DNA from: Apium graveolens
Lineage: Eukaryota > Streptophyta > Magnoliopsida > Apiales > Apiaceae
Reading direction: 5' to 3'
Length of the DNA stretch: 64,000 nt
Assembly: GCF_009905375.1 (NCBI RefSeq)
Contig: NW_027417518.1
Coordinates: 109,646-173,645, forward strand
Under the pieces are notes generated by a model, which was not told the DNA's origin, searched no databases, and saw only the letters and a program-made list of their open reading frames with translations. This document shows, piece by piece, positions 23,059-35,460 of the stretch (position 1 is its first letter; the number at the start of each line of letters is the position of its first letter). The translations under genes were made by a program, and so were the position numbers.

Positions 23059-24736
23059 TTTGTCTTGTGTATTTAAACTTAACTGGTTAGACCTTTTCAT
23101 AAGATATTTTGTGAAACTTTATGATTTCCTTTAAATTAATTAAAGTCCATGAGTTTGGCCATTATTTTTCCTATCACTATTGTGATGATTATTCTTGTTG
23201 CTTACCTATTATTAAAAGTTTCTTCCCTATAAAGCAACCATCAGTTTGTGTCAATGAAATGAAAATATTAGGTTGCTAAAAAGATCCCACAAAGTTTACA
23301 TAGTTATTACAAACAATGTTTCAATTAATTACCCCTGACTTGTTTGATTCTTCTTTATTTATCATCACTAGAACAAAAACTACCATATGCGTCACCTTAT
23401 TTGTGTCTATTGTAAATAAAACAGACATATAAAATATCTAATATGGCTATTTAAACCTAACCTGACATATATGCGAGTTAATGATATGTTTTTGCGTCTG
23501 TCTTTCCACTCCGAGACACATAAGACAATGATATATGCCTTTTAATTATCATACATCTCTCTTCAACCAATATCATTCGCTTAAAAAGTAAGTAAATTAA
23601 AAATTATGGAGTATTTCCTAATTTTCCATCTTAAACCGCCGACCCCCAATTTAAACAATGTTACTTCAAACCTTCTGAATAACTTCATCCCTAATTATAG
23701 AAGTTGCAATTATGCCCATCTACCAGCCTCGATTCAGTCGTAATCTGCATCTTCATCTACAAGTTGAAAGCCCAGTTCACCCATCTTCATTTTGCTAATC
23801 TCCGTATTGGTTAGATTTTGCAAGCCCTAATTTACCATCTACACCAATTCACAGGTAACAATTATTTTTGAATCTAGAGTTTAGTTGTATAGTCCCTCTC
23901 TTAATGGGGTAACACATGAAAAGCCCTCATTTTCCGTGTTTATGTCTATAATTTCTATGTTTATATATATACCTCAATTGATAGTATTGGTATATGTGTG
24001 TGTATATATGACATGAATAAATCTTACTACAATAAAAATTAAGGAAATGAAAAGAAAATATGGGGTAGTGTTTTGAATATCCTGTTGTAGTCTAACAGTT
24101 GCTTTAAAGAGTTTACAACCTTAGAGTTAGTTCTTTGTATAAGTTCTTAGAATTTTGGGTGCGTGTATGAATAAAATCGCGATTCTTTTAGTTTGCATAT
24201 GCTATTTCACACATCATGTGTAGGATTTTGTTGAGTCATAATGTCCAATTATCTAATTTGTTTTTTTTATTTATACAAATGTCAACTGATGTGTATATAT
24301 ATTTTGATATAGAGGGGTGATTTGTTATACATATGTATTGTTTATCTTTTCAGCTATATAAATTGAAGTTTCTGGTTTTTTGATTTATTACCTAAGTGTA
24401 GCCTTGTGATAAAATAAATATTCTTTGTTTAATTAAAGCTCTAGCCCTAGGAACACACCATATGCATACTATTAAGTCCATGAAGCAGTGCTATATGCTA
24501 TATTTGGAAGTAGTTATCAGTTAGAATATGATTGTACAGGGTTGGCTTTGCATTTTGAAGTTCTTTGAATCATTGATTATGTATTTTTCTTGTGGAAACA
24601 CTAACATTAAATTTTAAGTTATCACCATTCCACAATGTATAAAAAATTAATTTGTTAATAAAATAATAATTTCTATAAAGATTATGTACTCATTCTGGAA
24701 AAATAATGACAGTACGCTTAGTTTTTCGGTACATAA

Positions 24737-25154
24737 TGTTGGGGTTAAACCCAATAGGTGGTATGGTCTTGGTGATAGAAAACATAATTGAATTGGGTAA
24801 TAATTGTATGGGTAGACAATTATTATCATAATTGATTTAGGTAATAATTGTATGTGTTGACAATTACTATTATAATGGGAATGGGTAATAATTGTATGGG
24901 TAGACAATTATTACTGTAATCAGATTAGTTATGTCTTGTTGGTTAAGTTTGTGATGGCTATATATACATAGTCATGTTATTGTTTTGATGTATGATTGAG
25001 TATTGTTTGACTTAAGTATCACTTGAGTGAATACCGTTTGGTGAGATTGATTGTATTATTGATAATTGTTTTGATTAATAATTCCGCATCATATATTGAG
25101 TGTGTGTTTTGCATTGTTTGTTTGGTTCTATACTTGTGTGTGTTCCCCCAAATA
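24737..25154 (+). repeat. 5' LTR of gag-protease element
   Basis: 418 bp, starts TGTTGGGG. It ends TA where the 3' LTR ends CA (C-to-T) and lacks about 21 bases near 25080 relative to the 3' LTR. Confidence 0.88.
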
Positions 25155-25177
25155 ATTGGTATCAAGAGCCAAGGTTC

Positions 25178-26398
25178 ATGATGGAGAAGGTTGGGGGATT
25201 TATAATTGAATTGTTTAATGGAAGAAATAATTTTACCTTGTGGCAAAGTACGGTAAAAGATCTGTTAATTCAACGAGGGTTATATGCGACTCTCGGAGGG
25301 AAGAAGCCTACTGAAGTTGATGATACAAAGTGAGGAGATATGAAGTTACGTGCGGCATCAACGATCCGGTTGGCCCTTGCACCGGAAATCAAGTAAGATG
25401 TTCTTGAAGAGGACAATCCCAAGAATTTGTGGGAGAAGTTAACGAAGACTTATCACTCAAAGTCTTTGGCCAACAAGCTGTTTCTCAAGAAAGATTTGTT
25501 TCGGCTCAAGATGGAAGAAGACATAGATTTAAGAGATCATCTGAATCGTTTTAATGGCTTAATCAACCAGCTAAATAATTTGTATGAAAAATTAAAGGAT
25601 GAGGACAAAGTTGTTCTACTACTAGTGTCTCTACCGAAGAAGTATAATACTGTCATGACTTCTTTATTGGTTGGGAAAACGAAGTTAGATTTGGATGAGA
25701 CTATTATTGTTCTTCTGGAGGCCGAAAGATTGATGAAACAAGAATCGAGTGACACATCTGATGGAAGTGCATTTGTGGTATGTTCGCGTGACACGGAAAA
25801 GAAGTATGCTAAGAAACATAACCCTAATATCAGGTGTTTTTACTGTGAGGAATTGGGTCATATACAATTTATGTGTCCAAAGGCAAGAGAAGACTTGAGA
25901 GAGTTGAAGAAAAATTAAGGGGGTAGTGTTTCGCTTGTAGAAGCTGATGAAGATGTTCTTTTGGTTCAAGAAGATAAAGGATCAAAAGAAGAATGGGTGC
26001 TTGACTCGGGATGTTCTCATCACATATGTGGTAGGAGGGAGTGGTTCTCGTCCTATAAAAAGTGTGAGGGAAACATTGTAACTTTACCGAACGGTAAAAC
26101 GGTAAAGGTTGCTCGCATTGGTGAGGTAACAATGAAACGTCACAACGATCATGTTCAGAAGTTAACTCAAGTAAGATACATACCGGAGTTAAATCGAAAT
26201 CTAATTTCGTTGGGTAAATTAGTTAATTTGGGATATACTGTTATGATAAAGAACAATATGTTGAATGTCACTAAAGGAGACTTAGAGATACTCAAAGGTC
26301 GAAAAGATAAGAGAAATCTTTTTGTACTAGAAGGAGGGGTTATTGTTCGAGGGGAGGTTTTGGGTGATCGACGTCGATGGCTTGATGGTGACCGTTAA
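25178..26398 (+). pseudogene. Gag-protease polyprotein of the non-autonomous Copia element
   Basis: One frame of about 407 codons from the ATG at 25178, with three in-frame stops (25331, 25394, 25916) and no frameshift. Residues 1-245 are a Copia Gag (FNGRNNFTLWQSTVKDLL near the start; LWEKLTKTYHSKSLANKLFL). A CCHC zinc knuckle CFYCEELGHIQFMC is near residue 220. The protease has LDSGCSHHICG near residue 275 and ends in NLISLGKLVNLGY and NLFVLEGG, the start of the GAG-pre-integrase region. The frame then terminates about 40 bases before the 3' LTR, so pol is cut cleanly and not by a late deletion in this copy. Confidence 0.88.
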
Positions 26399-26439
26399 TT
26401 CGGTTGTACATGAAATCATATTGGGTTGAAGGGGAGGAT

Positions 26440-26878
26440 TGTTGGGGTTAAACTTAATAGGTAGTATGATCTTGGTGATAGAAAACATAATTAAATTGGG
26501 TAATAATTATATGGGTAGACAATTATTATCATAATTGAGTTGGGTAATAATTGTATGTGTTGACAATTATTATTATAATGGGAATGGGTAATAATTGTAT
26601 GGGTAGACAATTATTATTGTAATCAGATTAGGTATGTCTTGTTGGTTAAGTTTGTGATGGCTATATATACAGAGTCATGTTATTGTTTTGATGTATGTTT
26701 GAGTATTGTTTGACTTAAGTATCGCTTGAGTGAATACCGTTTGGTGAGACTGATTGTATTATTGATAATTGTTTTGATTAATAATACAAGCTGGGATGTG
26801 GGTTTTTCCGCGTCATATATTAAGTGTGTGTTTTGCATTGTTTGTTTGGTTCTATACTTGTGTGTGTTCCCCCTAACA
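26440..26878 (+). repeat. 3' LTR of gag-protease element
   Basis: 439 bp, TG...CA, followed by CATAA. Very close to 7315-7753 in unit 1. Confidence 0.9.
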
Positions 26879-26883
26879 CATAA

Positions 26884-27820
26884 CCCACCTTTCTGCGAAC
26901 GTAAAAGGAATTACTTGTCCCCATCTACCATCTAGCCATACTATCTCACAATGCATCTCCTCGTAAAGATGAAATACATTCTAGAAAATGAACCCTGGAT
27001 TTTTTCAACCGATGATTAATACACTAAGCATCTCCAGGAAAGTTGGCAGGCAGGAATTATGTGAACTCTTTCCTTAACTATTATAATGAGTTTGAATTTA
27101 GCATATAAATTATTCTCTACAGCATTAAAGAAGCAATAAGTTGCTATAAAAATTTAATTTGGGTGCACTAAATAAAGTTCTATATTTTAGAAGATTTAAA
27201 GGTATGCATTTTATTTTCAAAAATTTAAATACTCAATTGATTTTATTTATTGTCTTTCATTGACGATTAAAATTATTGTACTACTTTTTTCTAGTCCAGT
27301 TGTACATGTAAAATGATAGCCAAATGTCACATATCTTTTCCAAGATACTACCGAACCCCAACCTTAAATTAAGTGCAATATAGTACATTACAACCATAGA
27401 CATCTATTCATTTGTGTATGTTTTAGCTAGATTGTGCCTTGTAAACAGATATATGTAGCTTAATAAAATAAATCGTGTCTTTTCCATTCTTGGAACGTCA
27501 TAGTTTATATCTTTTTCTAAACACTTTTTTAATGACATGTAAAAGGAACATTTTACGTCCATTCTTTAGCTTTATACGTCTGTTATGAGCAGCTGCAAAA
27601 AACTTTTTACGTCTGTTGAATGGTAACGTAAAATGTTCATATTTTATGTGGATGTCTTATGTTATACGCGTATGTTCCTCACATATGCAATAAACTATAT
27701 GCGTCTGTTTCCCAACAAAAACATATACTCTTAACTATACAACTCCTCCCTACGCGTTAGTTGAGAACAGACGCAAATAACCTATTTCAACAGAGGCGTA
27801 TGACAGTTTTTGTACTAGTG
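26884..27820. other. CACTA-S right arm in unit 2, no gene
   Basis: Collinear with 7759-8689. AT-rich with TTTTACGTCTGTTG-like subterminal repeats near 27550-27800. Confidence 0.6.
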
Positions 27821-28232
27821 CATGTTTTGTGATTCTTTTCTAGTTTTATCAAGTTCTACTATATATATTTGTGTGTATATATATGCTGATATGATAAAGT
27901 AAATAATTTTTAGTATTAACTCAATAAAGTGTTTTGGCTCTTGCACATATTCTTGCACTATCATTATTTTTATAGCTACATTACACAAACTTTGATCAGC
28001 CTAAGTTCTGATAAATAATTCGCATTCTTTAAATTAGATATTGGTTTAGTTTGAATTTGTTTTCTGTTCCTTTTAAGGTTTATTATTTTGAGCAATTTTT
28101 TTTACTGTTAGCCAACAATATACACGGCTTTGCAATTACTCCTATTGTGCAAATGATGCAATTTACAATTAATTTTTGTTGTAATTTGTTAAAAGTTTGT
28201 GTTGTTTGTTATATTATATATTTTAATGCAAG

Positions 28233-28313
28233 GTATTGGAATCAATAATGTGACATTGAACCATAATAATTTTCAAAGCACCAAAGATGAAGACGAAGAT
28301 GAAGATGAAGATG
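28233..28313 (+). pseudogene. Acidic phase-1 exon-like segment, unit 2
   Basis: 81 bases, open in phase 1, with IGINNVTLNHNNFQ and a D/E run one codon longer than in units 1 and 3. Bounded by TGCAAG and GTCAGT. Confidence 0.4.
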
Positions 28314-28680
28314 CTGGTCAGTACGTTTATTTTTCTATAGACTGAAAATCTAGTGTTATCTAGTAGCTAATCCTTTGGGATACAACAACTAATGTCTAGC
28401 AGCTTACATTTTAAAATTAAAAATCAATTCATATTGTGGATATGTTGGTCTCCTCTAGAGGCTCTCAAATTATTTCGCTAATAATAGTAACATTTTCTTG
28501 TTATATTTGACCAAAATCTGTCATTTTTACTAATTTGACCAACTCAAATATGGTCATATTTATAAATTTGACTATATAGTAAACCAATCAAATTTATAAA
28601 AATGACTGATAATGTTCGGTCAAATTTATAATATGACTGAAATTTTTTGGTCATATTTAGCAGTTTTTCTTGTAGTGTCT

Positions 28681-29740
28681 TGTATTCGAACTCAAACTCT
28701 TCCAAAGATATATAATAGACCAACATAATTATATAATTACAATGACATTTTATGCATGTGAAATGTCATATTCTCGGTGTTGGTTATGAAATTTTAGAAA
28801 AAAGTTACCATTAGAAATTGACCACTAACTTTCTAACCACAATACCACCATACCACTTCATACACCACATGTGAAATGACATATTTGTTGAGTGTTTGTT
28901 ATAATCAAAATTAATTTATTGATACGTATCATCCATGCCAAACCACTAACGGTCAAATCCCATCTTGCCCTTATACTCTATCTCTATGTCATGTTATTGA
29001 TTGATTATTACTTTAAATTTTTTTAATCTTAACATTTGTTATACAAAATATTATTAGATATTATAAGTATTATTTAATCGATTCCGAAAAATCATTTTTT
29101 AAATAAATTTTATCCCTGCACTATAGTTGGAAAATTTAAAGAATATTTGTTCATTTTCATCGGTATCCTTGAAAATGACTATTAGATCAAATCTTAAAAG
29201 GAATATAGTCCCATGATCGTATAAATTAACCCATATACTAATAAAACTTAACTCATGTATTAATAATGATGTGATTATTTTCCTTCGATTAGAATTTCGG
29301 TATTAAATCCTCTAAAACAAATAATTTTTATGTATTTTAATCATGAACTTAATATGTGTGTCGTATGAGAGTAAAATTTGGCATATTCATTTTTTTTATG
29401 TGGTATTGTGTTTATTAGCTATTTCCATTATTATAACTTACATGATAACAATTTTTTTCATATTTTTCTTTTTCATATTTATTAATTCAGTTACTTAAAT
29501 ATTATAATTCGAGTTACTATAAAATGAAGGATAGTTACAACAAAACAAATTTGAACACTTGCTTGAATTTTATAGTTCTCGACAATATCCAAACAAATAA
29601 TTTTTTTAGAAACTAATGGCTTATCTAAAGAACATTGCCACTTTCATCTAGCTAGGGAATTCACTACAGAAATAATATTGTTGTTGTGTCCAACCATGCC
29701 CATCCTCGATACTATCCGTGACTTCCAACTTAAATCAATT
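28681..29740. other. Spacer after CACTA-L in unit 2, no gene
   Basis: AT-rich DNA outside CACTA-L, collinear with 9770-10770 and 52779-53835. Confidence 0.5.
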
Positions 29741-30017
29741 ATTTCTGGTAATTTGATTTTCGGGATATCAGTGGATGAGAAACAAATCCTGCAAACATGC
29801 ATTCAAACTTTATCTGAGTAAATAATTATCTCTTAATCAATTAAAAGGAGCACATTATTTTTACCAAGACATATCCTTAAAGGGAGACAATACTTGATTT
29901 ACCAGTAGCCTTTGCATGCTTAGTTGAAACCGGATTTTCATTGGGCAAGAAAGGACAAGTTCTCTTTGCTTTTCTGCTCCCTTGAGCTCTAACTAACTCT
30001 TGTCCTGTGAACGTATA

Positions 30018-30320
30018 TGATGAAATATTTAATCTAAACTTATTATATTTGGGTGTTTTATTTTTGTTAACGTTAATGCTGGCATTATCTGTGGACTTGG
30101 TCATGCAGCATAGCGTGAGTTTAGGAGCAGTAGAGAAAATAAATAGTAGTGGTTCATAAGTATCAGGAAGGTGGTTGTTATAGTTCCTAGTTTTTAGGTA
30201 GTCATGTTAGTTTCAAATTACTTTAAGTTTGTAATTTCTTTCTGAATGAAACTGTGAAGTAGTTCCAGTCTATCTTTGTTTTTCTATAGTTTACTTCATT
30301 CGATCAGTTATAAAGCAACA
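30018..30320 (+). repeat. Copia-2 5' LTR
   Basis: 303 bp, ends AAGCAACA directly before TTT and the primer binding site. Confidence 0.94.
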
Positions 30321-30381
30321 TTTTGGTATCAGAGCTATTCATTTCTGGTTCATGCCCAAGTGTATTCCCAGACCAAGAAAG

Positions 30382-33300
30382 ATGGAAGTCGAAAAAAGTA
30401 AGGAGAAAAGCAAGGAGAACACAGTTGGGTTGAGTTATCCCATGTTAACAAGGGGGAACTACACGGTGTGGGCCTTAAAGATGAAGGCCTGTATGTAGGC
30501 TCAGGAGATATGGGAGGCGGTGTCGCCAAAGGATCCAAAAGCTCCAATCGAGGAGAAGAAGGACAAGATGGCGTAGGCCATTATTTATCAAGGAATACCT
30601 GAGGATGTTCTACTGTCTATAGCTGAGAAAGAAACCTCAAAGGAGGCTTGGGAAGCCGTGAAAGTGCTGTGTCAGGGGGCAGAGCTGGTGAAAACGGCGA
30701 AAATTCAAACACTGAGGTCAGAGTTTGAGGTTATGAGCATGAAGGAAGGTGAATCACTTGATGATTTTTACCTAAAATTGAATGGTACCGTAACAAATAT
30801 ACACGCCTTGGGTGATGAGATGGCTGAAGCATATGTGGTCAAGAAGGTGCTACGAGCACTGCCACACAAGTTCTTGCATATTACATCGGCTATTGAGCAG
30901 TTTGGCGATCTTGAAAAGATGAGTATCGAGGAGGTGATTGGCTCGTTGAAAGCACACGAGGAGAGGTTACGGGGTCAAACTGAAAGCAGTGGAGACACGA
31001 CTCAATTACTCCTTACTGAAGAGGAGTGGAGAAAAAGGGATAAGCAGGATAGTAAGCTCCTGCTTACGAGGGAAGAGTGGATCAAGAGGTCAAGCAAGAA
31101 TGATGGGAGCTCACAGAAGTATCGAGGGAAGGACACAGTTCGCAGCAACCGTGATAAGAGTAAAGTTCGATGTTGGAACTGCCTTGGGTACGGTCAATTT
31201 GCAATTGAGTGTAAAAAACCAAAACGCGAGAAGGAACTAAAGGAAGAAGTAAATATAGCTCAAATACCTGATGATGAGCCGGCACTCTTACTAGTTAAAA
31301 GTGGCCAGAAAGTGACAGACGTCATATTGCTAAATGAAGAAAAGGTGAATCCAAGGTTGAGTCAAAACAAATATGAGGCAAACGTGGTGTCTAATCTATG
31401 GTACCTAGACAATGGTGCTAGTAACCACATGACCGGACAAAAATCGAAATTTAAAGAGTTGAATAAAGAGATAACGGGCCAAGTGAAGTTTGGTGATGGC
31501 TCATTGGTGGAAATAAAAGGGAAGGGTTCAGTGCAAGTTAAGTGCAAAAATGGTGAAGATCGGATACTCCAGGATGTGTATTACATTCCCACACTCTGCA
31601 ACAACATTATCAGCCTTGGCCAAATGGCTGAAAAAGGTTATAAGATCTCGATATGTGGAAATTTCTTATGGATAAGAGATGCAGAAGGATCATTGTTCAT
31701 GAAAGTCAAGAGATCACTGAATAGACTGTATAAGATTTTAATTAACACCGGTGAGGTATACTGTTTGCTTACGGAAGATTATAGGCAAGAGTAGTTATGG
31801 CACTCCAGGCTCGGTCATGTGAACTTTAACGCTATGCAAGAACTGGTAATGAAATAGATGGTACGGGGACTACCAAAATTGCAACAATTAAAGGGAGTTT
31901 GTGCTGGGTGTCTTATGTCCAAGCAGGTCAGAAAATCGTTGCCTTCTCAAACCAATTACAATTCCAACAAGGTTTTGGAATTAGTCCATGGTGATTTATG
32001 CGGGCCTATAACACCTGCAACAAGAGCTGGTAATAGGTATGTCTTCTTGTTAGTTGATGACTACAGTAGAGTAATGTGGGCTTACTTGTTAAGAATAAAA
32101 GATGAAGCATTTGAGGCTTTTAAGTATTTTAAAGCACTGGTAGAAGTTGGGAATGAAAAGAAAATCAAGACATTTCGAACCGATCGAGGAGGTAAGTTCT
32201 GTTCTAAAGAATTTCTGAATTTTTGTGAAGAGAATGGCATAAATAGACATTTTACGGTGCCCTACTCACCCCAACAAAACGGGGTAGTCGAGCGACATAA
32301 CAGAACAATGATTGAAATGGCACGAAGCCTACTTAAGGAAATGAACATGCCAAGTCAGTTTTGGGGGGAAGCCGTACGACATACAATTTATTTGCTAAAT
32401 CGATTGGCCACTTGAGCTATATCTGGAGTCACGCCATATGAAGTATGGTTAGGGGAAAACCGTATGTGGGGCACATACGCGTTTTTGGTTGCATTGCGCA
32501 TATGAGGATTCCAAATGTGAACATGAAGAAGCTGGATGATAGAAGTAAGATGGTAGTACATCTGGGAAAAGAACCTGGGACTAAGGCCTACAGATTATAT
32601 GATCCAGTGAGCAAGAAAGTACACGTAAGCAGGGATGTTGTTTTCAAGGAAAAAAAATCATGGGCCTGGGCTCACGAGTTTGAAATTGGAAGTTTAAACG
32701 AAGAGAAGTTTATAGCGTTTAAGTTGGGAACTGGTGTGACTCGAAATAACGAAGAAACTGGGGAAAATAGCGTGATTAGAAGCGATAGTGACAATGTGGG
32801 AGAGTCAGGTTATGCTTCTAACCCTGATACATCTAATGAGTCCTCAAACGCTGCAAACTCGTCAAGTGCAGAGACTGAGATAAGCAGTGCACCAAGAAAT
32901 TATAAATCTGTTACAGAAGTGTATGAAAATGCGGAACATGTGGAGTTGAATGATGACGAGCTATTCCTGGTGGCTGTAGATGAACCAGAGAACTACACAC
33001 AAGCATCTAAGAGTTGACTGTGGAAGCAGGACATGAAGAGAGAGATATAATCGGTTGATCATAACAAGACATGGAGTTTAACATCTCTACCTAGTGGGCA
33101 CAAGGCAATAAATCTGAAGTGGGTTTTTAAGTTAAAGAAAGATGTAGCAGGCAACATAGTGAAACATAAAGCAAGGATTGTGGCAAAGGGTTACGTACAG
33201 AAAAAAGGAATTGATTTCGAGAAAATATTCGCTCCAGTAACTCGGTTGGAGACAGTTCGTCTGCTCCTTGCTCTCGCTACAAAGAATAATTGGGAGGTGC

Positions 33301-34522
33301 ATCACCTCGATGTGAAAACAGCTTTTTTAAACGGAAAAAATGAGGAAGAAGTATATGTGGCCCAGCCGGAAGGATTCGTGAAAGAAGGAAAGGAGCATTT
33401 AGTCTACAGACTTCACAAAGCGCTATACGGGTTACGACAAGCACCAAGGGCCTGATATTCAAAGTTGAACAAGTACCTAGAAGAGCTCAAATTTAGTAGG
33501 TGTCCTCACGAGCATGCAGTTTACACTAAGAAAGTTGGTAACGAGATACTGATTGCCACGGTGTATGTTAATGATTTATTGATTACTGGAACAAACAAGA
33601 ATGTTATAGATGAATTCAAGGTGCAGATGAATCAAAAGTTTGATATGAGTGACCTGGGACTCCTTTCACATTACTTAGCCATCGAGGTGAAACAAAACAG
33701 AGGTTGCATTGAATTAAGACAGATGGCATATGCGAAACAATTTCTGGAAAAAACGGGGCTGGCCGAGTGCTGCCCAGTCAGACATCCAATGGACTTCAAG
33801 GAGGTAATTACTAATGATGAGGGGGGAAAGGAGGTCGATGTAACTTTTTATAGGAGTCTAATTGGGGGTTTGCGTTATTTGGTTCACACTAGGCTAGATA
33901 TCACGTACTCCGTTGGTATTATTAGTAGTTCATGGAGAAACCCACCTCAATGCATCTGAATGCTGTAAAACGTGTGTTACGCTATGTAAAGGGAACATTG
34001 AATTACAGACTTGTGTATATGAGAGATAGTGGGAATAACATGTTAACGGGATACACAGATAGTGATCTGGCTGGAAATGTTATGGATCGCAAGAGTACAA
34101 CAGAGATGGCGTTCTACTTAAACGATAGTATTATCACGTGGGTCTCTCAAAAACAAAAGTGTGTATCACTTAGCTCATGTGAAGCTGAGTATATGGCTGC
34201 GACTGCTGCAGCTTGCCATGCTGTTTGGATGAAGAATCTGCTGTCAAAGATTACAGGTAAAGTACTTGGTCCAGTGACGATCTTCGTAGACAACAAATCG
34301 GCTATTGATTTAGCCAAGAATCCAATGTTCCACGGTAGGAGCAAGCATATAGATATACGCTATCATTTTATTCGAGAATGCATTGAAAGGGGCGAAATCG
34401 AAGTGAAGCACATCAGTTATGAGAAGCAGCATGCAGATGTTTTGACGAAGTCATTGGCAGCGTCTAAATTTGAGAAAATGCGAAAACTGCTGGGTGTGAA
34501 GAATCTGTCTGAAGAAGTTTAG
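30382..34522 (+). pseudogene. Copia-2 gag-pol polyprotein, broken
   Basis: Starts at the ATG at 30382. Gag (LSYPMLTRGNYTVWALKMK), zinc-knuckle region CWNCLGYGQFAIEC (the usual histidine is Q), protease YLDNGASNHMTG near 31400, integrase with LVDDYSRVMW, TDRGG and PYSPQQNGVVERHNRTM (about 31860-32410), reverse transcriptase KARIVAKGYVQ (about 33170) and HHLDVKTAFLNG, then RNase H (33932-34522) with SSCEAEYMAATAAACHAVW and a complete C-terminus. Stops at about 30496, 30574, 31792, 31855, 32413, 33015, 33048 and 33453; frameshifts near 32450 and 33940. The RT catalytic motif reads YVND instead of YVDD (GAT to AAT at 33570). Confidence 0.92.
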
Positions 34523-34536
34523 ATTACGGGGGAATA

Positions 34537-34839
34537 TGTTGAAATATTTAATCTAAACTTATTATATTTGGGTGTTTTATTTTTGTTAACGTTAATGCTG
34601 GCATTGTCTGTGGACTTGGTCATGCAGTATAGCGTGAGTTTAGGAGCAGTAGAGAAAATAAATAGAAGTGCTTCATAAGTATCAGGAAGGTGGTTGTTAT
34701 AGTTCCTAGTTTTTAGGTAGTCATGTTAGTTTCAAATTGCTTTAAGTTTGTAATTTCTTTCTGAATGAAACTGTGAAGTAGTTCCAGTCTATCTTTGTTT
34801 TTCTATAGTTTACTTCATTCGATCAGTTATAAAGCAACA
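34537..34839 (+). repeat. Copia-2 3' LTR
   Basis: 303 bp, TGTTGAAATATTT start; a purine-rich ACGGGGGAA tract precedes it. Confidence 0.94.
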
Positions 34840-35274
34840 GTATAGACCATTTAAGTTAACAACATATTAGCCAAAAATATTAGTATACGATCATTTACTT
34901 GGACTTCAGAATGGGTATTATTACCATTGCTTGAAGAAGGCCTTTCCCCTATTTGTTGCAGAGTTTGAGTTCCGATACCTTTTCCAACAGGTGCCTTGTT
35001 CTCCACCCATAACAATTCTTTCATTGGACGGGTATTTTTGTACTCTCTTTCGTCATCACTGTCAATGACATCAGTGAACACATTCAAAGCTTTATCACCC
35101 TCTTCTACAACAGCATCAGTTTCGAAACCTGGCATGATTAATTGTTGTTAGTTAAAAAGTATTGTATTTTAACTAAAACTATCTTTACAACATGTGCTAT
35201 GCACCGATGTTCATTATATTTTAATATTATTTAAATTTACAATAATTTTTTTTGGATCAATACCTTATTGGTAC

Positions 35275-35460
35275 ATTTATAAATACGAATATAAATATTT
35301 GTTGTTGACAGGATTCAAACATGAATATTATTGGGTAGTGTATAAGTAATAATATAAATATTTGTTGTGGATGGGATTCGAACCTCAGAGATTTAGTAGT
35401 GTATAAATAATAATATAAATATTTGTTGGGTTCGAACTTGAGAGCTTGAGTACTGTATAT
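35275..35460. repeat. ~66-bp imperfect tandem repeat, unit 2
   Basis: Three units with AATATAAATATTTGTTG and GGATTCGAACCTC-like cores, equivalent to 11290-11480. Confidence 0.6.

Larger units (their letters stand above)
1..23115. repeat. Tandem array unit 1 (~23.1 kb)
   Basis: The first bases of the window recur at 23116 and 44456, and the order of landmarks after them is the same: CACTA-S, acidic exon, CACTA-L right end, minus-strand split gene, MITE, gypsy LTR-gag, minisatellite, coatomer fragment. In a 125-base hand comparison at the start, unit 1 differs from unit 3 at 3 positions and from unit 2 at 6. Unit 1 alone keeps the gypsy protease-RT region and the left end of CACTA-L (about 16418-20255). 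It lacks a 2-kb block present in units 2 and 3 near 21920. The true boundary of the repeat is not defined by this phase. Confidence 0.93.
24737..26878 (+). mobile_element. Gag-protease-only Copia-like LTR element (2142 bp)
   Basis: LTRs at 24737-25154 and 26440-26878; target duplication CATAA at 24732-24736 and 26879-26883; primer binding site TGGTATCAAGAGC at about 25157-25169; purine tract GAAGGGGAGGA before the right LTR. The internal region encodes only Gag, a zinc knuckle and protease, with no integrase, reverse transcriptase or RNase H. It would have to move using enzymes from another Copia element. The empty site is visible in unit 3 near 50930, with a small local deletion. Confidence 0.92.
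23366..27820. mobile_element. CACTA-S, unit 2 copy
   Basis: Terminal CACTAGAACAAAAACT (one change from unit 1) at 23366, right end TAGTG at 27820, CAT target duplication at 23363-23365 and 27821-27823. Without the nested gag-protease element (2142 bp plus 5) it is about 2.3 kb. Nested inside CACTA-L. Confidence 0.9.
19754..28677. mobile_element. CACTA-L: large CACTA element carrying host gene fragments (8924 bp)
   Basis: The left end CACTACAAGAAAAAAAGG begins at 19754 and the inverted right end TTTTTCTTGTAGTG finishes at 28677. The target duplication TCT is at 19751-19753 and 28678-28680. Both ends carry subterminal GGTCATATTTA / AAATTTGACC repeats (19775-20170 and 28500-28670). The interior contains a minisatellite, coatomer beta-prime exons, two unassigned exon-like pieces, and CACTA-S with its own nested retroelement. 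No transposase was recognised, so it looks non-autonomous. In units 2 and 3 the left end is deleted. Confidence 0.82.
30018..34839 (+). mobile_element. Copia-2, Ty1/Copia LTR retrotransposon (4822 bp, dead)
   Basis: LTRs of 303 bp each at 30018-30320 and 34537-34839, TG...CA, target duplication GTATA at 30013-30017 and 34840-34844. Primer binding site TGGTATCAGAGC at 30324-30335, intact. The LTRs differ at about 6 positions (roughly 2%), the youngest pair in the window. The empty site is readable in unit 3 near 54110. Confidence 0.95.
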
